Assembly: GCA_027021365.1 (NCBI GenBank)
Contig: JALUUM010000022.1
Coordinates: forward strand, 83,150 to 144,376
Direction of reading: 5' to 3'
Source of the DNA: Spirochaetales bacterium
GTDB taxonomy: Bacteria; Spirochaetota; Spirochaetia; SZUA-6
Length of the DNA stretch: 61,227 nt
In this document: positions 1 to 9,078 of the stretch, in pieces
Position numbering within the stretch: the first letter of the stretch is position 1
How the letters are laid out: every line of letters starts with the position of its first letter
Translations under genes and position numbers: made by a program
Notes under the pieces: model-generated
Databases searched by the model: none
Told to the model about the DNA's origin: nothing
What the model saw: only the letters and a program-made list of their open reading frames with translations

Positions 1-595
1 GGAAGTACTTGATCGCCCGGGCGGGTTTTCCCAGTTTGGCGTATGAAACGCCCAGGTAGAAGTTGTATTCACCGGGGTCATCCGGTTCACCTTCGATACC
101 CTCCTTGAGGAGAGTAATTGCCTTCTCAACCTTGTTCTGCTCGAGAAGTACCTTTGCATCCTTGATATAGTTTACCTCGTCCTCAGCCCACTCCACTTCC
201 GTATCACTTCCCGCCTGCGCACCACGGACACCCATCACCTCGGAACCCTTTTCCTTTCTTGCCTGTGTAACCGTTGATATCTTGTTTTTCAGAAGAGAAC
301 CGACATTCCAGGATGAGAGTTTTTTCTTCTGAGAGATAAGTTCCGAGATGCGGTAGACTCCGGGTTTTGAAAGTGTGATATTCTCCTTTTCTCCCGATAT
401 TTCCGCCACAACACCCTCTTCCAGTGAAATGACCGCATCGGCAGGAATAGCATCACCTATATACAGCTCATCCCAACTGTCCCCATTCTTGATTGAAACG
501 GGTCCGTCAGAGTATTCAAGTATCAATTCCTCACCAAAAACGGCTGCTGTGGTCAGCATTACAAGCATTATCCATATGACAAACAAAGGTTTCAT
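1..595 (-). CDS. FecR/TPR-type exported protein (3' end outside window)
   Basis: Reading the minus strand from the ATG at 595-593 gives an uninterrupted frame of 198 codons to the window edge. It starts with an export signal (MKPLFVIWIMLVM followed by small residues to about residue 22). A FecR-like beta domain covers about residues 25-125 and includes the family-typical VRGAQAGSDTEV stretch. From about residue 145 there is a TPR-like helical repeat (AKVLLEQNKVEKAITLLKEG, then YNFYLGVSYAKLGKPARA). FecR-domain proteins with TPRs are common cell-envelope proteins of unknown role in spirochaetes and other Gram-negative-type bacteria. The C terminus lies beyond position 1. It is divergent from the DMT transporter gene, sharing the short interval 596-712. 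Confidence 0.8.
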   Translation of the reverse strand, partial: MKPLFVIWIMLVMLTTAAVFGEELILEYSDGPVSIKNGDSWDELYIGDAIPADAVISLEEGVVAEISGEKENITLSKPGVYRISELISQKKKLSSWNVGSLLKNKISTVTQARKEKGSEVMGVRGAQAGSDTEVEWAEDEVNYIKDAKVLLEQNKVEKAITLLKEGIEGEPDDPGEYNFYLGVSYAKLGKPARAIKYF

Positions 596-712
596 CTTCT
601 TCTCCTTTTTTTTTACATGAACAATAATAGCACTTATTACTTCGATAATCCAATGTTATGGTTGAGAGTATGTATTAAATATGTTATGTATGCCAGACAG
701 GAATATAAAGGT

Positions 713-1597
713 ATGGTCTATCTCTTTTTGTTTCTTGCAGCTCTCTTCTGGGGCGGATCGTTTATTGCAACTCGTTATGCACTCACCCTCGGAGGATTCA
801 CAGTCTTTTCCCTCCTGATGTTCAGGTTCCTAATATCTTCACTGATTCTCGTTACGATCAGTCTTGTAAGAAAAATTGAAGCATTGAAAGCAGGGGACAT
901 AGGAAAGCTCTTTCTCGTGGGATTGGTGTATCCGGGTCTCTACTTTCTATTCGAAACAACGGGAATAGAGAGGACACCTGCATTCATTTCCTCGATAATA
1001 ATAGCAAGCATTCCGGTCTTGACAGGGATAATGGCAAGGATTTTCCTGAAAGAGCACCTCAATTTCAGGGGATGGGCCGGGGTTTTCATTTCCATTGCAG
1101 GTATCACTCTTGTCGTACTCGGGGAGAACGGAGGAAGGAAGGTCTCCGGTGGTGATATCTCGCTGATCGGTGTTCTTCTCGTTTTCGGAGCGGCACTTAC
1201 CGGGGCTTTCTACACCACCACAACAAGGTATCTCCTTTCGAGATACAAACCGCTTACACTGACTGCTTTTCAGAATGTCCTTGCATTCATATTCTTTTCT
1301 CCCCTCGGAATCATTCAGTTAACGGGAAGACAGTTCTCTGTAAACGGGTGGGGAGTAGTATCCGTGCTTTTCCTGGGAGTATTTGCCTCGGTGGTGGCCT
1401 TTCTGAGTTTCAATAAGGCCCTCTCTCTTATGGAAGCCGGCAGGGCTTCCCTATTCCTAAATACGATTCCGATAATAAGCCTTGTACTTGCATGGCTTTT
1501 CCTCGGGGAAAGGATAACTGTTGTACAGCTTGCAGGAATCCTCGTTGTTGTTTCCGGGGTGACCCTGGCATCGATAGGTAAAGGTGACTACTCGTAA
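713..1597 (+). CDS. EamA/DMT-family permease
   Basis: An inner-membrane drug/metabolite transporter of about 294 residues with ten predicted membrane helices in two EamA halves. The first half opens with LFLFLAALFWGGSFIATRYA and the second begins near ISLIGVLLVFGAALTGAFY; both are typical of the family. The frame is open back to an ATG at 617, but the first helix follows directly on the ATG at 713, which has AAAGG just upstream, so I chose 713. The substrate cannot be read from sequence; relatives export amino acids or metabolites. The last 10 bases overlap tail-to-tail with the convergent RCK_C gene. A second, distinct DMT permease lies at 13207-14121. Confidence 0.85.
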   Translation: MVYLFLFLAALFWGGSFIATRYALTLGGFTVFSLLMFRFLISSLILVTISLVRKIEALKAGDIGKLFLVGLVYPGLYFLFETTGIERTPAFISSIIIASIPVLTGIMARIFLKEHLNFRGWAGVFISIAGITLVVLGENGGRKVSGGDISLIGVLLVFGAALTGAFYTTTTRYLLSRYKPLTLTAFQNVLAFIFFSPLGIIQLTGRQFSVNGWGVVSVLFLGVFASVVAFLSFNKALSLMEAGRASLFLNTIPIISLVLAWLFLGERITVVQLAGILVVVSGVTLASIGKGDYS

Positions 1598-2361
1598 CCA
1601 TCCTGCATTTCACGAATCCTGGATAGTTTCTTCTCTTCCTTTACGTTCTCCCTGTGTTCCGTGTCTCCCTTTGGCCCCTTCTCCCTTACGGATAGCGACT
1701 TTCCTACCTCCTCCCTGGAGTAGAGAATAAGCTCATCCCCTTCGAGAATTACCGTGTCACCGGTAGGAACGCCGATAAAACGTTCCTCTCCTTCCACCTT
1801 TCTGTATATCGAGAGTATAAGGATTCCCTCCGATTCGAGCTGAAGTTCCTTAAGGGGCCTTCCGACCATCCAGCTGTCAGGCCTTACCTTTATTCTTGAA
1901 ACCGTATAACCTTTACTGAGACCGAGAATCTGCTCGTAGTCACACACACGAAGTGTGGTCCACCTCTCCAGTGCCTTTGTGATGATCCTCTTCATTATCC
2001 TGTAGATATACTTTGACCTTGCAAAGAGGTATATCGTTAAAAGGCCAAGTATGAGGACGAATCCCCTGAGTATGAGGTTTGATTTTGAGGTATTTATAAA
2101 GGTCAGTATCAGTGTTGCTATGGATGATGAAATACCGGCACTTCCGAGTAGAATTATTATCCGAATTATCTTTCTTCTGGCGGGGTGGGTGACTATCATC
2201 TCCGATTCCTCGGTGGTAAAACCTACACCGGAGAAGGCTGACTGTGCCTGGAAAGAGGCCACCTCCGTAGGGAGGCCGGTGAGTTCCAGGGCTATTGCCC
2301 CTATTCTTACGATGATAACAGAGAGGGTTATGATTATAAGTAGACTTAGTGCCGCTATCAT
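1588..2361 (-). CDS. Membrane protein with TrkH-like segment and RCK_C (TrkA-C) domain
   Basis: This protein of 257 residues has an N-terminal membrane part with three hydrophobic stretches (about residues 3-25, 64-90 and 96-115). A soluble TrkA-C/RCK_C-type domain follows at about residues 150-225 (YTVSRIKVRPDSWMVGRPL to GDTVILEGDELILYSR), and the tail is charged. Between the first two hydrophobic stretches it has FQAQSAFSGVGFTTEESE followed by HPARRKIIR. This resembles one selectivity-loop repeat of TrkH/KtrB potassium transporters. RCK_C domains bind regulatory ligands in K+ transport proteins. Whether one such unit forms a channel, regulates one or does something else is inference. No NAD-binding RCK_N domain is visible. 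The Shine-Dalgarno sequence before the ATG at 2361 is weak. Confidence 0.7.
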   Translation of the reverse strand: MIAALSLLIIITLSVIIVRIGAIALELTGLPTEVASFQAQSAFSGVGFTTEESEMIVTHPARRKIIRIIILLGSAGISSSIATLILTFINTSKSNLILRGFVLILGLLTIYLFARSKYIYRIMKRIITKALERWTTLRVCDYEQILGLSKGYTVSRIKVRPDSWMVGRPLKELQLESEGILILSIYRKVEGEERFIGVPTGDTVILEGDELILYSREEVGKSLSVREKGPKGDTEHRENVKEEKKLSRIREMQDGYE

Positions 2362-2513
2362 TTCATCTTGAAAGTTTACAGAGAACAGGACGTTTTGAAA
2401 AGACCGGCTTCAGGGGAAGCGAGGATGGAGTATAATTTTCCAGGTGCCGTTTCATAGTACTGTGAAAGGTGCTATTGAAATTTTCACGGCTTTCCCCCAT
2501 ATTTAATGAACAG

Positions 2514-3242
2514 ATGATACCACTTCATGACATCGTACCGACACGGGAGAGGCCCTTTGTCACATGGATACTCATTGCAATAAATACCTTTGTCTTCCTG
2601 ATCGAACTTTCTTTTCCCCAGGCCGAACTGAAAAGCCTATTCTACCTCTATGGTATCGTGCCTGCCCGCTTTACTCATCCTGACTGGGCATCAAGGGCTG
2701 GTTTTCCCGTAGGTTCCTACTGGCCCCTCCTTACCAGCATGTTTCTTCACGGTGGCTGGATGCATCTTATCGGAAACATGTGGAGCCTGTGGCTCTTCGG
2801 GGATAACGTGGAAGACAGGATGGGGCATGGCAAGTTCCTCCTCTTCTACCTTCTATCAGGAATTACCGCATCGCTCGTTCATATCTTCTTCAATGCCTCC
2901 TCAACCGTTCCAACGATAGGAGCCTCCGGTGCCATAGCAGGTGTCATGGGAGCCTACCTTGTGATGTTTCCAACTGCAAGAATCGTTACATTGATTCCCG
3001 TATTTTTTTTGCCCTTGTTCGTTGAAATCCCTGCAATCATTTTCATAGGTTTTTGGTTTCTGTCGCAGCTCTTCTCCGGCACATTTTCACTGGTTGCACC
3101 ATCATACGGAGGAGCCATTGCATGGTGGGCTCATGTCGGCGGTTTTCTGTTCGGAGCAATGACACTTCCTGTTTTCCGAAAGAGGAAGAAGAAATACAGG
3201 GTGTACTACGACGATGAGGTGTTACCTCGAAGGTTCCTATAG
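2514..3242 (+). CDS. Rhomboid-family intramembrane serine protease
   Basis: A polytopic inner-membrane serine protease that cleaves membrane helices. The sequence shows the rhomboid hallmarks. These are a cytoplasmic N terminus with IPLHDIVPTRERPFVTW, the WMHLIGNMWSLWLFG helix, the catalytic serine in GASGAIAGVMGAY, and the catalytic histidine in WWAHVGGFLFG. About six membrane helices are visible, and the length of 242 residues fits the bacterial class. The frame is open back to a GTG at 2469. Homologues usually begin at MIPL, so I prefer the ATG at 2514, although no strong Shine-Dalgarno sequence precedes either. The C terminus is basic. The SppA-like protease gene follows after 56 bases, perhaps co-transcribed. 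Confidence 0.88.
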   Translation: MIPLHDIVPTRERPFVTWILIAINTFVFLIELSFPQAELKSLFYLYGIVPARFTHPDWASRAGFPVGSYWPLLTSMFLHGGWMHLIGNMWSLWLFGDNVEDRMGHGKFLLFYLLSGITASLVHIFFNASSTVPTIGASGAIAGVMGAYLVMFPTARIVTLIPVFFLPLFVEIPAIIFIGFWFLSQLFSGTFSLVAPSYGGAIAWWAHVGGFLFGAMTLPVFRKRKKKYRVYYDDEVLPRRFL

Positions 3243-3298
3243 CCGGAAAAAGTATAACCGGAAACAATGGAAAGGAAACAATTAAAAGGAGAGAGAGG

Positions 3299-3949
3299 AT
3301 GCATTTTGTTGATATTCTGTGGATTTTCCTGCTTCTTGCGGCAATCCAGCCTGTAATACACCGGAAGAAGCTTGAAGCATCCAGGGAAAGGGCATCTTCC
3401 CGTATAGAAAGGAAGAGGAAATCCCGTGTCCTTAACCTGATATTCCGGGAAGAGGTAATGAGTTTTCTTGGCTTTCCACTCTTGAGGTATGGAAGGATAA
3501 ACGACCCCGAGGGTGTTATCCGTGCCCTGGAAATGACCGACCCGGCAGTCAAAGTCGATGTAATTCTACATGTACCTGAAGGCGTATCGGTCATGCCGGA
3601 AGAGCTGGCGATGGCTGTTGCAAGACGCCTGTCAAAGAGAAAAGGGAGTGTGGCAGTTCATGTTCCCCACTATGCATTTTCTTCTTCCTCACTCATGGCA
3701 CTTGTGGCAGATGAAATCTACATGGGTGAAAATGCCGTGCTTGGCCAGGTAGACGAAGGAATGCTCGAGCGGCTGGCAAGTATCAACCTGATCGATGATA
3801 AAAGGTTGCAGAGGCTTGAAAAGTTAAAAGGTGGTAAGAAATTCTTTGTCGAAGACCTCCGAAACCTCGGTGTTGAGGTGAGAAATGAGGAGGCCGAGGT
3901 TATGAAATCGATGAGCCTTTACCCTCAGCCCTTCAGGGTAAGCCGCTGA
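3299..3949 (+). CDS. SDH-type (SppA/ClpP-class) membrane-anchored serine protease
   Basis: This protein of 216 residues resembles the serine dehydrogenase proteinase family (crotonase/ClpP-like fold). It has one N-terminal membrane anchor (about residues 4-20) and then a basic coiled region. The protease core contains VILHVPEGVSVMPEELAMAV and HYAFSSSSLMALVADEIYMG, followed by NAVLGQVDE. In the family the nucleophilic serine lies in the YAxSxG(T/S) segment, so a serine within SSSS is the probable nucleophile. The usual glycine after it is replaced by serine here. A strong Shine-Dalgarno sequence (AAAGGAGAGAGAGG) precedes the ATG at 3299. It may share a transcript with the rhomboid protease upstream. 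Confidence 0.75.
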   Translation: MHFVDILWIFLLLAAIQPVIHRKKLEASRERASSRIERKRKSRVLNLIFREEVMSFLGFPLLRYGRINDPEGVIRALEMTDPAVKVDVILHVPEGVSVMPEELAMAVARRLSKRKGSVAVHVPHYAFSSSSLMALVADEIYMGENAVLGQVDEGMLERLASINLIDDKRLQRLEKLKGGKKFFVEDLRNLGVEVRNEEAEVMKSMSLYPQPFRVSR

Positions 3950-3960
3950 AATCGAAGAAA

Positions 3961-5760
3961 TCAGCCCTCTCTATTCAGGCTTTTCTGCATCTCCTCTGCG
4001 AACTGGCTGGTGTAGAGATTGTAATACTTACCCTTCCTTGCAATGAGTTCGGCATGGTTTCCCTCTTCTGCGATTCTGCCATTCTCTATGTAGAGAATCC
4101 TGTCTGCAAGTTTGATAGTCGACAAGCGATGCGCAATCACGAAACTCGTAGTGCTTTTCATCAGTTTCTCTATACCTCTCTGTATCAACGATTCGGAGAT
4201 AGTGTCGACTGAACTCGTCGCCTCGTCCATTATGAAGATTTCAGGTCTTACGAGAATTGCCCGTGCAAGGCTTATCAGTTGTTTCTGCCCCACCGAGAGG
4301 AGGTTGCCGCCTTCCCCCACGTCGGTATCGTAACCTTTTTCCAGTTTTACTATAAAAGCGTGTGCTCCCGAGAGCCTTGCGGCTTCCTCGACTTCTCTAT
4401 CGGTGGAATCGGGTTTTCCGTACCTGATGTTTTCCCTTATGCTCCCCCTGAAGAGGTGAGGGGTTTGAAGAACGATTCCGAGTTTCGAATGGATGGATTG
4501 CAGGCTCATATCCCGGTACTCGATTCCGTTTATCAGTATTTTTCCTCCCTTCGGTTCGTAGAATCTGCAGAGGAGGTTCACTATCGTCGTCTTTCCTCCG
4601 CCCGTTGGCCCTACCAGTGCTACTGTCTCACCTTCCTCCACTGTGAGGTTGAAATCACTCAGTACAGGTTTGTCTTTGTCGTAGTAGAAGTCTATGTGGT
4701 CGAATATGATTCGACCCCTTATCGTGTCGGGGCTTGTAGCACCTGTTTTGTCTTTTATCTCCGGTTGTGCATCGATAAGGGAGAATACCCTCTCTGCCGA
4801 GGCTATGGACTGCTGCATCCTCGCATAGACCCTGGCCAGATCCTGTATTGGCCACAGCATGAAGGTTACATACGAAAAAAAGGCCTGTATCCCCCCTATT
4901 GTGAGCTGCCCGAGGTTCACCTCGTACCCTCCTATCCAGATGATGCTTCCCAGGGCAGCAGCGCTTAAGATCTGGACGACTGGCAGAAAAAGGGCAGAGA
5001 GCCATGCTGCCCTGTAGGAGGCCCGGTACATTTCTCCGGTCAGATCTCCAAAGGCTTTCAGATTGATTTCTTCTCTTCTGAATGCCTTAACCACCCTGAT
5101 ACCGGTTATATTTTCATTGTAGGCTCCGGTTATTCTGGAGTTTATCTTCCTCACCTCTCTGTACTCGGAGAGGATCTTTTTCTTGAACCTTGCAGCAACG
5201 AAAACCAGGATGGGAACGAGGGAGAGAACTATAAGTGCCAGCCTCCAGTTTATCCTCAGCATGAAGTAGATGGCCACAGAGATATTCATGATTGCCCAGC
5301 TTATGTCGAGGAGACCCCAAGTAACGAGGTCTGCTATCTTTTCCGCATCCGAGGTAAACCTCGACATTATCCAACCAACAGGTGTCCTGTCGAAGTAGGA
5401 GAGAGACTGCCTCTGGACATTGGAAAACATCTCCTTTCTAAGATTGTAATGAATTCTCTGTCCCAGGTATCCGGTTACGATGATCATTATGAATACGAAG
5501 AGGGCCTGTACCAGCATGAGAAGGGCGTATGTTTTTGCTATCGAAAACATAAGATTGACATTCTTCGGAATTATCCCCTCGTCTATCATTCTCTTGCCGA
5601 GGTATGTGAAGTACGAATCGAGAAAGGCAATTACAGCTATGGCAGTAACAAAGACGATTACAAGTTTCCAGTACGGTCTCAGCTGAGAAAGTATCCTGGA
5701 GATGGTCCTTCCGTTGAATGAGCTTGAAAAATCTTCCTCTTCGAATCTCTTAACTGGCAA
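3961..5760 (-). CDS. ABC exporter half-transporter, catalytic-site subunit
   Basis: This is the second gene of a two-gene multidrug/lipid-type ABC exporter. It has an N-terminal six-helix transmembrane domain (about residues 20-310) and a C-terminal nucleotide-binding domain. The Walker A motif is GPTGGGKTT, and Walker B is IFIMDEATSS with the catalytic glutamate present. The signature motif is degenerate (LSVGQKQ instead of LSGGQ). I chose the TTG at 5760 because GGGAGG lies five bases upstream and homology begins just after it; the frame is open back to 5823. The start overlaps the end of the upstream partner gene by 11 bases, so the two are probably translationally coupled. With its partner it should form a heterodimer with one active and one degenerate ATP site. 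Confidence 0.88.
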   Translation of the reverse strand: MPVKRFEEEDFSSSFNGRTISRILSQLRPYWKLVIVFVTAIAVIAFLDSYFTYLGKRMIDEGIIPKNVNLMFSIAKTYALLMLVQALFVFIMIIVTGYLGQRIHYNLRKEMFSNVQRQSLSYFDRTPVGWIMSRFTSDAEKIADLVTWGLLDISWAIMNISVAIYFMLRINWRLALIVLSLVPILVFVAARFKKKILSEYREVRKINSRITGAYNENITGIRVVKAFRREEINLKAFGDLTGEMYRASYRAAWLSALFLPVVQILSAAALGSIIWIGGYEVNLGQLTIGGIQAFFSYVTFMLWPIQDLARVYARMQQSIASAERVFSLIDAQPEIKDKTGATSPDTIRGRIIFDHIDFYYDKDKPVLSDFNLTVEEGETVALVGPTGGGKTTIVNLLCRFYEPKGGKILINGIEYRDMSLQSIHSKLGIVLQTPHLFRGSIRENIRYGKPDSTDREVEEAARLSGAHAFIVKLEKGYDTDVGEGGNLLSVGQKQLISLARAILVRPEIFIMDEATSSVDTISESLIQRGIEKLMKSTTSFVIAHRLSTIKLADRILYIENGRIAEEGNHAELIARKGKYYNLYTSQFAEEMQKSLNREG

Positions 5761-7552
5761 GGTAACCTCCCGATTGGAGGGAAGATTGCAGGTTGTATAT
5801 CTTCCTGTACATACCCTCTTCACCTATCAATTCATGGTGGCTTCCCATCTGGATGATTCTACCCTTATCAAGAACGCATACCTTGTCCGCTTTCATTAGA
5901 CTCTCTATTCTATGTGCAATTATGAATGTGGTTCTTCCTTCCATCAGCTTTACGAGAGCCGACCATATCTTTTGCTCGGTTTCCGAGTCCACCGAGGAGG
6001 TGGAGTCATCGAGGATGAGAATGCGAGGATCCTTCAGGATAGCCCTCGCTATGGCAATCCTCTGTTTCTGTCCACCAGACAGGGTGACCCCCTTTTCTCC
6101 CACTATTGTTTCGTAACCCTTCGGAAACTCTACGATGGAGTCGTGGATATGAGCCGACTTGGCAGCTTCTTCTATCTCACTCCTCGTAACCTTTCTCCCG
6201 GCTCCATAGGCTATATTTTCCCAAATCGTCTGTGAGAATAGAAAGGGCTCCTGTTCCACGAAGCCTATTATCTTTCGAAGGTATTCCTTTGAGTACTCCC
6301 TCAGTTCGATTCCGTCGAGTTTAAGGCTTCCCCCGGAATACTCATAGAACCTTGGGAGCAGATTCACCAGGGTTGTCTTCCCCGATCCGGTGGGGCCCAG
6401 GAGTGCGACTATCTCTCCCGCTTCTACGGAAAAGGATACATCATCCAACACGGGGGAATTATCCGCATATCTGAAGGAGACGGAATCAAAGCTGATTTTT
6501 CCCTCGATTTTTGACGGATCGGGATTTTTCCCGGAAGAGAGGTCTTCAGGCTGCTGTTTTACGATTTCGAATATCCTCCCGTATGAAACCCTGGCCTTGG
6601 ATGTTTCCACGATAAGCCTTCCGAGCATCCTTATGGGAAAGATTATCCATATCAAGAGACCGCTGTATGCGAGGTAACTGCCAATGCTTATTATTCCCTC
6701 TATTGTAAAGAGGCCACCCACCACGTAGCCTGCCAGGAGCTGAGTACCGCAAAGAACATCCGTTATGGGCCAGAATGCCCCGTGAAGTGCTATCAGTTTT
6801 CTGCCTTCGATGAATTTCCTGTAGTTCTCTCTTTCGAATTTCTTTTCTTCGAAGTCCTGTCTTGCAAAGGCTTTTACCACCCTTATTCCGGTAAGGCTCT
6901 CCTGAAGGGCGGTTGACAACCTTGCCTCTTGATCCTGAAATCTATTGTATTGGTATGATATCTTTTTGAAGAAGAACAGGGATACTACTACTATGATAGG
7001 AATGATTGCAATCGACAGGATGGCCAGTTTCATATCTATCATCAGTATCGCAACAAAGTTGATGCAGAATAGAAGCAGCACTCTTCCAAGGCTAATTGCC
7101 TGTTCAGAATAGAAACGCCTTATTGTTTCAACGTCACCCGTTGTCCTCTGTATCAGTTCACCCGTATCCATCCTGTCATGATATGAAAAGGAGAGGCTCT
7201 GTATGTGATTGAAGAGATAGTTTCGAAGGCGCATCGTTATGCTTTCCGAGGTTTTTGCGGAGAGTTTTCCGCTTAGAAAGGTGAAGCTTCCCTGGATAAG
7301 GGCAAGGCCGAGAAATCCGGAGCCGATTATGGGATACCAGTAGACAGGAGCATGTTTCTTCAATATGTTGTCGATGAAGAACCTGAGAAGGAGGTAGGTT
7401 GCTGTTTTGGAACTCATTGCTATGAAAAGTGAAACCGCAGCTGCGAGGTAGAGCAACCTGTAACCTTTCAGAAGTTTCCAAAGGCCTTCCAGGCCATTGG
7501 AGGTGAGTGTCTCTTTGGGATTGAAAGGAAATGTTTCTACATGTTCTTTCAA
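5750..7552 (-). CDS. ABC exporter half-transporter, degenerate-site subunit
   Basis: This is the first gene of the exporter pair, of 600 residues with a transmembrane domain at about 30-330 and a nucleotide-binding domain at 350-590. The Walker A motif GPTGSGKTT and the signature LSGGQKQR are canonical. Walker B reads ILILDDSTSS, with aspartate where the catalytic glutamate should be. The pattern matches heterodimeric exporters such as TM287/288 and BmrCD. The site built from this subunit's Walker motifs and the partner's LSVGQ is degenerate, and the site built from the partner's Walker motifs and this LSGGQ is intact. The start is a TTG at 7552 with GGAGAG five bases upstream. The substrate is unknown. 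Confidence 0.88.
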   Translation of the reverse strand: MKEHVETFPFNPKETLTSNGLEGLWKLLKGYRLLYLAAAVSLFIAMSSKTATYLLLRFFIDNILKKHAPVYWYPIIGSGFLGLALIQGSFTFLSGKLSAKTSESITMRLRNYLFNHIQSLSFSYHDRMDTGELIQRTTGDVETIRRFYSEQAISLGRVLLLFCINFVAILMIDMKLAILSIAIIPIIVVVSLFFFKKISYQYNRFQDQEARLSTALQESLTGIRVVKAFARQDFEEKKFERENYRKFIEGRKLIALHGAFWPITDVLCGTQLLAGYVVGGLFTIEGIISIGSYLAYSGLLIWIIFPIRMLGRLIVETSKARVSYGRIFEIVKQQPEDLSSGKNPDPSKIEGKISFDSVSFRYADNSPVLDDVSFSVEAGEIVALLGPTGSGKTTLVNLLPRFYEYSGGSLKLDGIELREYSKEYLRKIIGFVEQEPFLFSQTIWENIAYGAGRKVTRSEIEEAAKSAHIHDSIVEFPKGYETIVGEKGVTLSGGQKQRIAIARAILKDPRILILDDSTSSVDSETEQKIWSALVKLMEGRTTFIIAHRIESLMKADKVCVLDKGRIIQMGSHHELIGEEGMYRKIYNLQSSLQSGGYLAS

Positions 7553-7691
7553 GCCATCTCTCCGCTGATTTTTAGTATTAAGTTACTATTAAATATGGAA
7601 AATATAAATAAAATGTGGTATTATATAATAAATCCGGAATATTGAAATTTTACCGGGTTATATAAAAAAACAGTAATCTAAGGAGAGAACT

Positions 7692-8252
7692 ATGAGAAAA
7701 AAGATCTTGGTTGTGATGCTCATAGTTGGAATGTTCATGATTCCGGCACTGAGTTTCGCAGGTTCTGATGATGTTAACTGGGATTCTTACCTAAGACCGG
7801 GAAACTTCATAATGCAGGCAGGTGTTGGCTGGGGTTGGGGTTGGAATGCCTGGTATAGCGGTTTCGGTGTCTATGGCGGAGCTGAAATGATAATGGCCGA
7901 GTACAAGATAGCAGACATAATACCTCTGGAATTCGGTGCTGCTGCAAAGGGCGCTGTAACCTTCGGAGTATTTGGCATGGGCATAAATGCCGGTGCTCTG
8001 GCAACGGCACATCTCTCCTTCAAAGGGTTGAACCTGCCCTTCGATTATCTCGATAACCTCGATGTGTATATAGGATTGGGACTGGGTATGACCCTGGATA
8101 TGAGTTCATATGCTACGGTACCTTTCCAGCTTGGACTTGCCTCAAGTAGCGGAGCGAGTTACTTCCTGAACGATAACCTTGCAATCTATCTTGAAGAGAC
8201 CTATTTTGCAAACTTCTGGGCATCTTCACTTGGCGTGCTGTTGAAACTTTAG
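7692..8252 (+). CDS. Small exported protein, probable outer-membrane beta-barrel
   Basis: This protein of 186 residues has a clear signal peptide (MRKKILVVMLIVGMFMIPA, cleavage expected after SFA near residue 23). The mature part is rich in glycine, aromatic and small residues. It has alternating hydrophobic strands such as WDSYLRPGNFIMQAGVGWGW and IYLEETYFANFWASSLGVLL. This suggests an eight-stranded porin-like barrel, but I recognise no named family. A good Shine-Dalgarno sequence (AAGGAGA) precedes the ATG at 7692. The gene stands alone: it has a 139-base A+T-rich leader containing TATAAT at 7624-7629 and a strong terminator after it. That arrangement is typical of an abundant structural protein. 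Confidence 0.7.
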   Translation: MRKKILVVMLIVGMFMIPALSFAGSDDVNWDSYLRPGNFIMQAGVGWGWGWNAWYSGFGVYGGAEMIMAEYKIADIIPLEFGAAAKGAVTFGVFGMGINAGALATAHLSFKGLNLPFDYLDNLDVYIGLGLGMTLDMSSYATVPFQLGLASSSGASYFLNDNLAIYLEETYFANFWASSLGVLLKL

Positions 8253-8292
8253 CCTTACAGGGTTCCTTATAAGGAAGAGGAAGAAATTGGAT

Positions 8293-8331
8293 ACCGGATC
8301 TGCATGATGGGAATGCAGGTCCGGTTTTTTT
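8293..8331 (+). terminator. Rho-independent terminator of the exported-protein gene
   Basis: A 13-base arm at 8293-8305 (ACCGGATCTGCAT) pairs with 8313-8325 (ATGCAGGTCCGGT) around a seven-base loop, with one mismatch, and runs into seven T residues. It also protects against read-through into the convergent nth gene, which ends at 8355. Confidence 0.9.
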
Positions 8332-8354
8332 ATCCGCTTTCAAATACGGATATA

Positions 8355-9005
8355 CTATCTCGATTTTGTCACACCAATGCGCCTGCACTCATTATAGATT
8401 GGACAGATAGAGCATTTCGGGGAAAGGGGAGAACAGACACTCTGTCCAAACTTAACGAGAAGCTCATTTATCTCTATCCAGTACTCCTCGGGTAGGACCT
8501 TCATGAGTTGTCTCTCTGTTTCATGAGGATTCTTCGTAGCCACCCACCCGGTTCTGTTGGAGATTCTGTGCACATGGGTGTCGACGCAGATACCATTCAG
8601 GTTGTAGCCCAGGTTTCTTACAAGATTGGCAGTTTTTCTGCCAACACCGGGAAGTGTAAGAAGATCATCCATCTCCCTGGGAACCTGCCCGCCGTATTTT
8701 TCTACCAGAATCTCGGATATTCTCCTGATATTCTTAGCCTTTACCCTGTAGAAGCCGGCGGGATAGATCAATTTTTCTATCTCAGTGGTCTCCAGTTCCA
8801 GCATCCTTTCGGGTGTATCGGCAATCTCGAAGAGGCGTGATGATGACTCCAGTGTTACCTGGTCCTTGGTTCTTAATGATATAACCGTAGATATCAGTAT
8901 CCTAAAGGGATCCCTCCTCTCTTCCGCCACCTGGGATACGGAGGGGAGTTTCCTGGCAAAAAGATACTCACGCAATTTCGGAATAATACTGTTCCATTGA
9001 ATCAT
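8355..9005 (-). CDS. nth: Endonuclease III (DNA glycosylase/AP lyase)
   Basis: A base-excision-repair enzyme that removes oxidised pyrimidines and cleaves abasic sites. The helix-hairpin-helix LPGVGRKTAN carries the catalytic lysine, and VDTHVHR carries the catalytic aspartate. At the C terminus the [4Fe-4S] cluster motif is complete (C-x6-C-x2-C-x5-C within CSPLSPKCSICPIYNEC). The frame is open up to 9056, but the ATG at 9005 has AGAGGAAG upstream and gives the usual length of about 216 residues. It is the last gene in the minus-strand series after rtcB, 73 bases downstream of it. Confidence 0.93.
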   Translation of the reverse strand: MIQWNSIIPKLREYLFARKLPSVSQVAEERRDPFRILISTVISLRTKDQVTLESSSRLFEIADTPERMLELETTEIEKLIYPAGFYRVKAKNIRRISEILVEKYGGQVPREMDDLLTLPGVGRKTANLVRNLGYNLNGICVDTHVHRISNRTGWVATKNPHETERQLMKVLPEEYWIEINELLVKFGQSVCSPLSPKCSICPIYNECRRIGVTKSR

Positions 9006-9078
9006 TCTCTTCCTCTGACTTTCATGCCGACACTTAAAGCCATCACCCAAAGCCAACTCTTCGGATTGGCCCTTAAAG

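Noticed and set aside
4279..4968. Long plus-strand frame of 229 codons
   Set aside because: It lies antisense inside the ABC exporter gene, whose Walker motifs and length are clear; the antisense product shows no domain and has no ribosome site.
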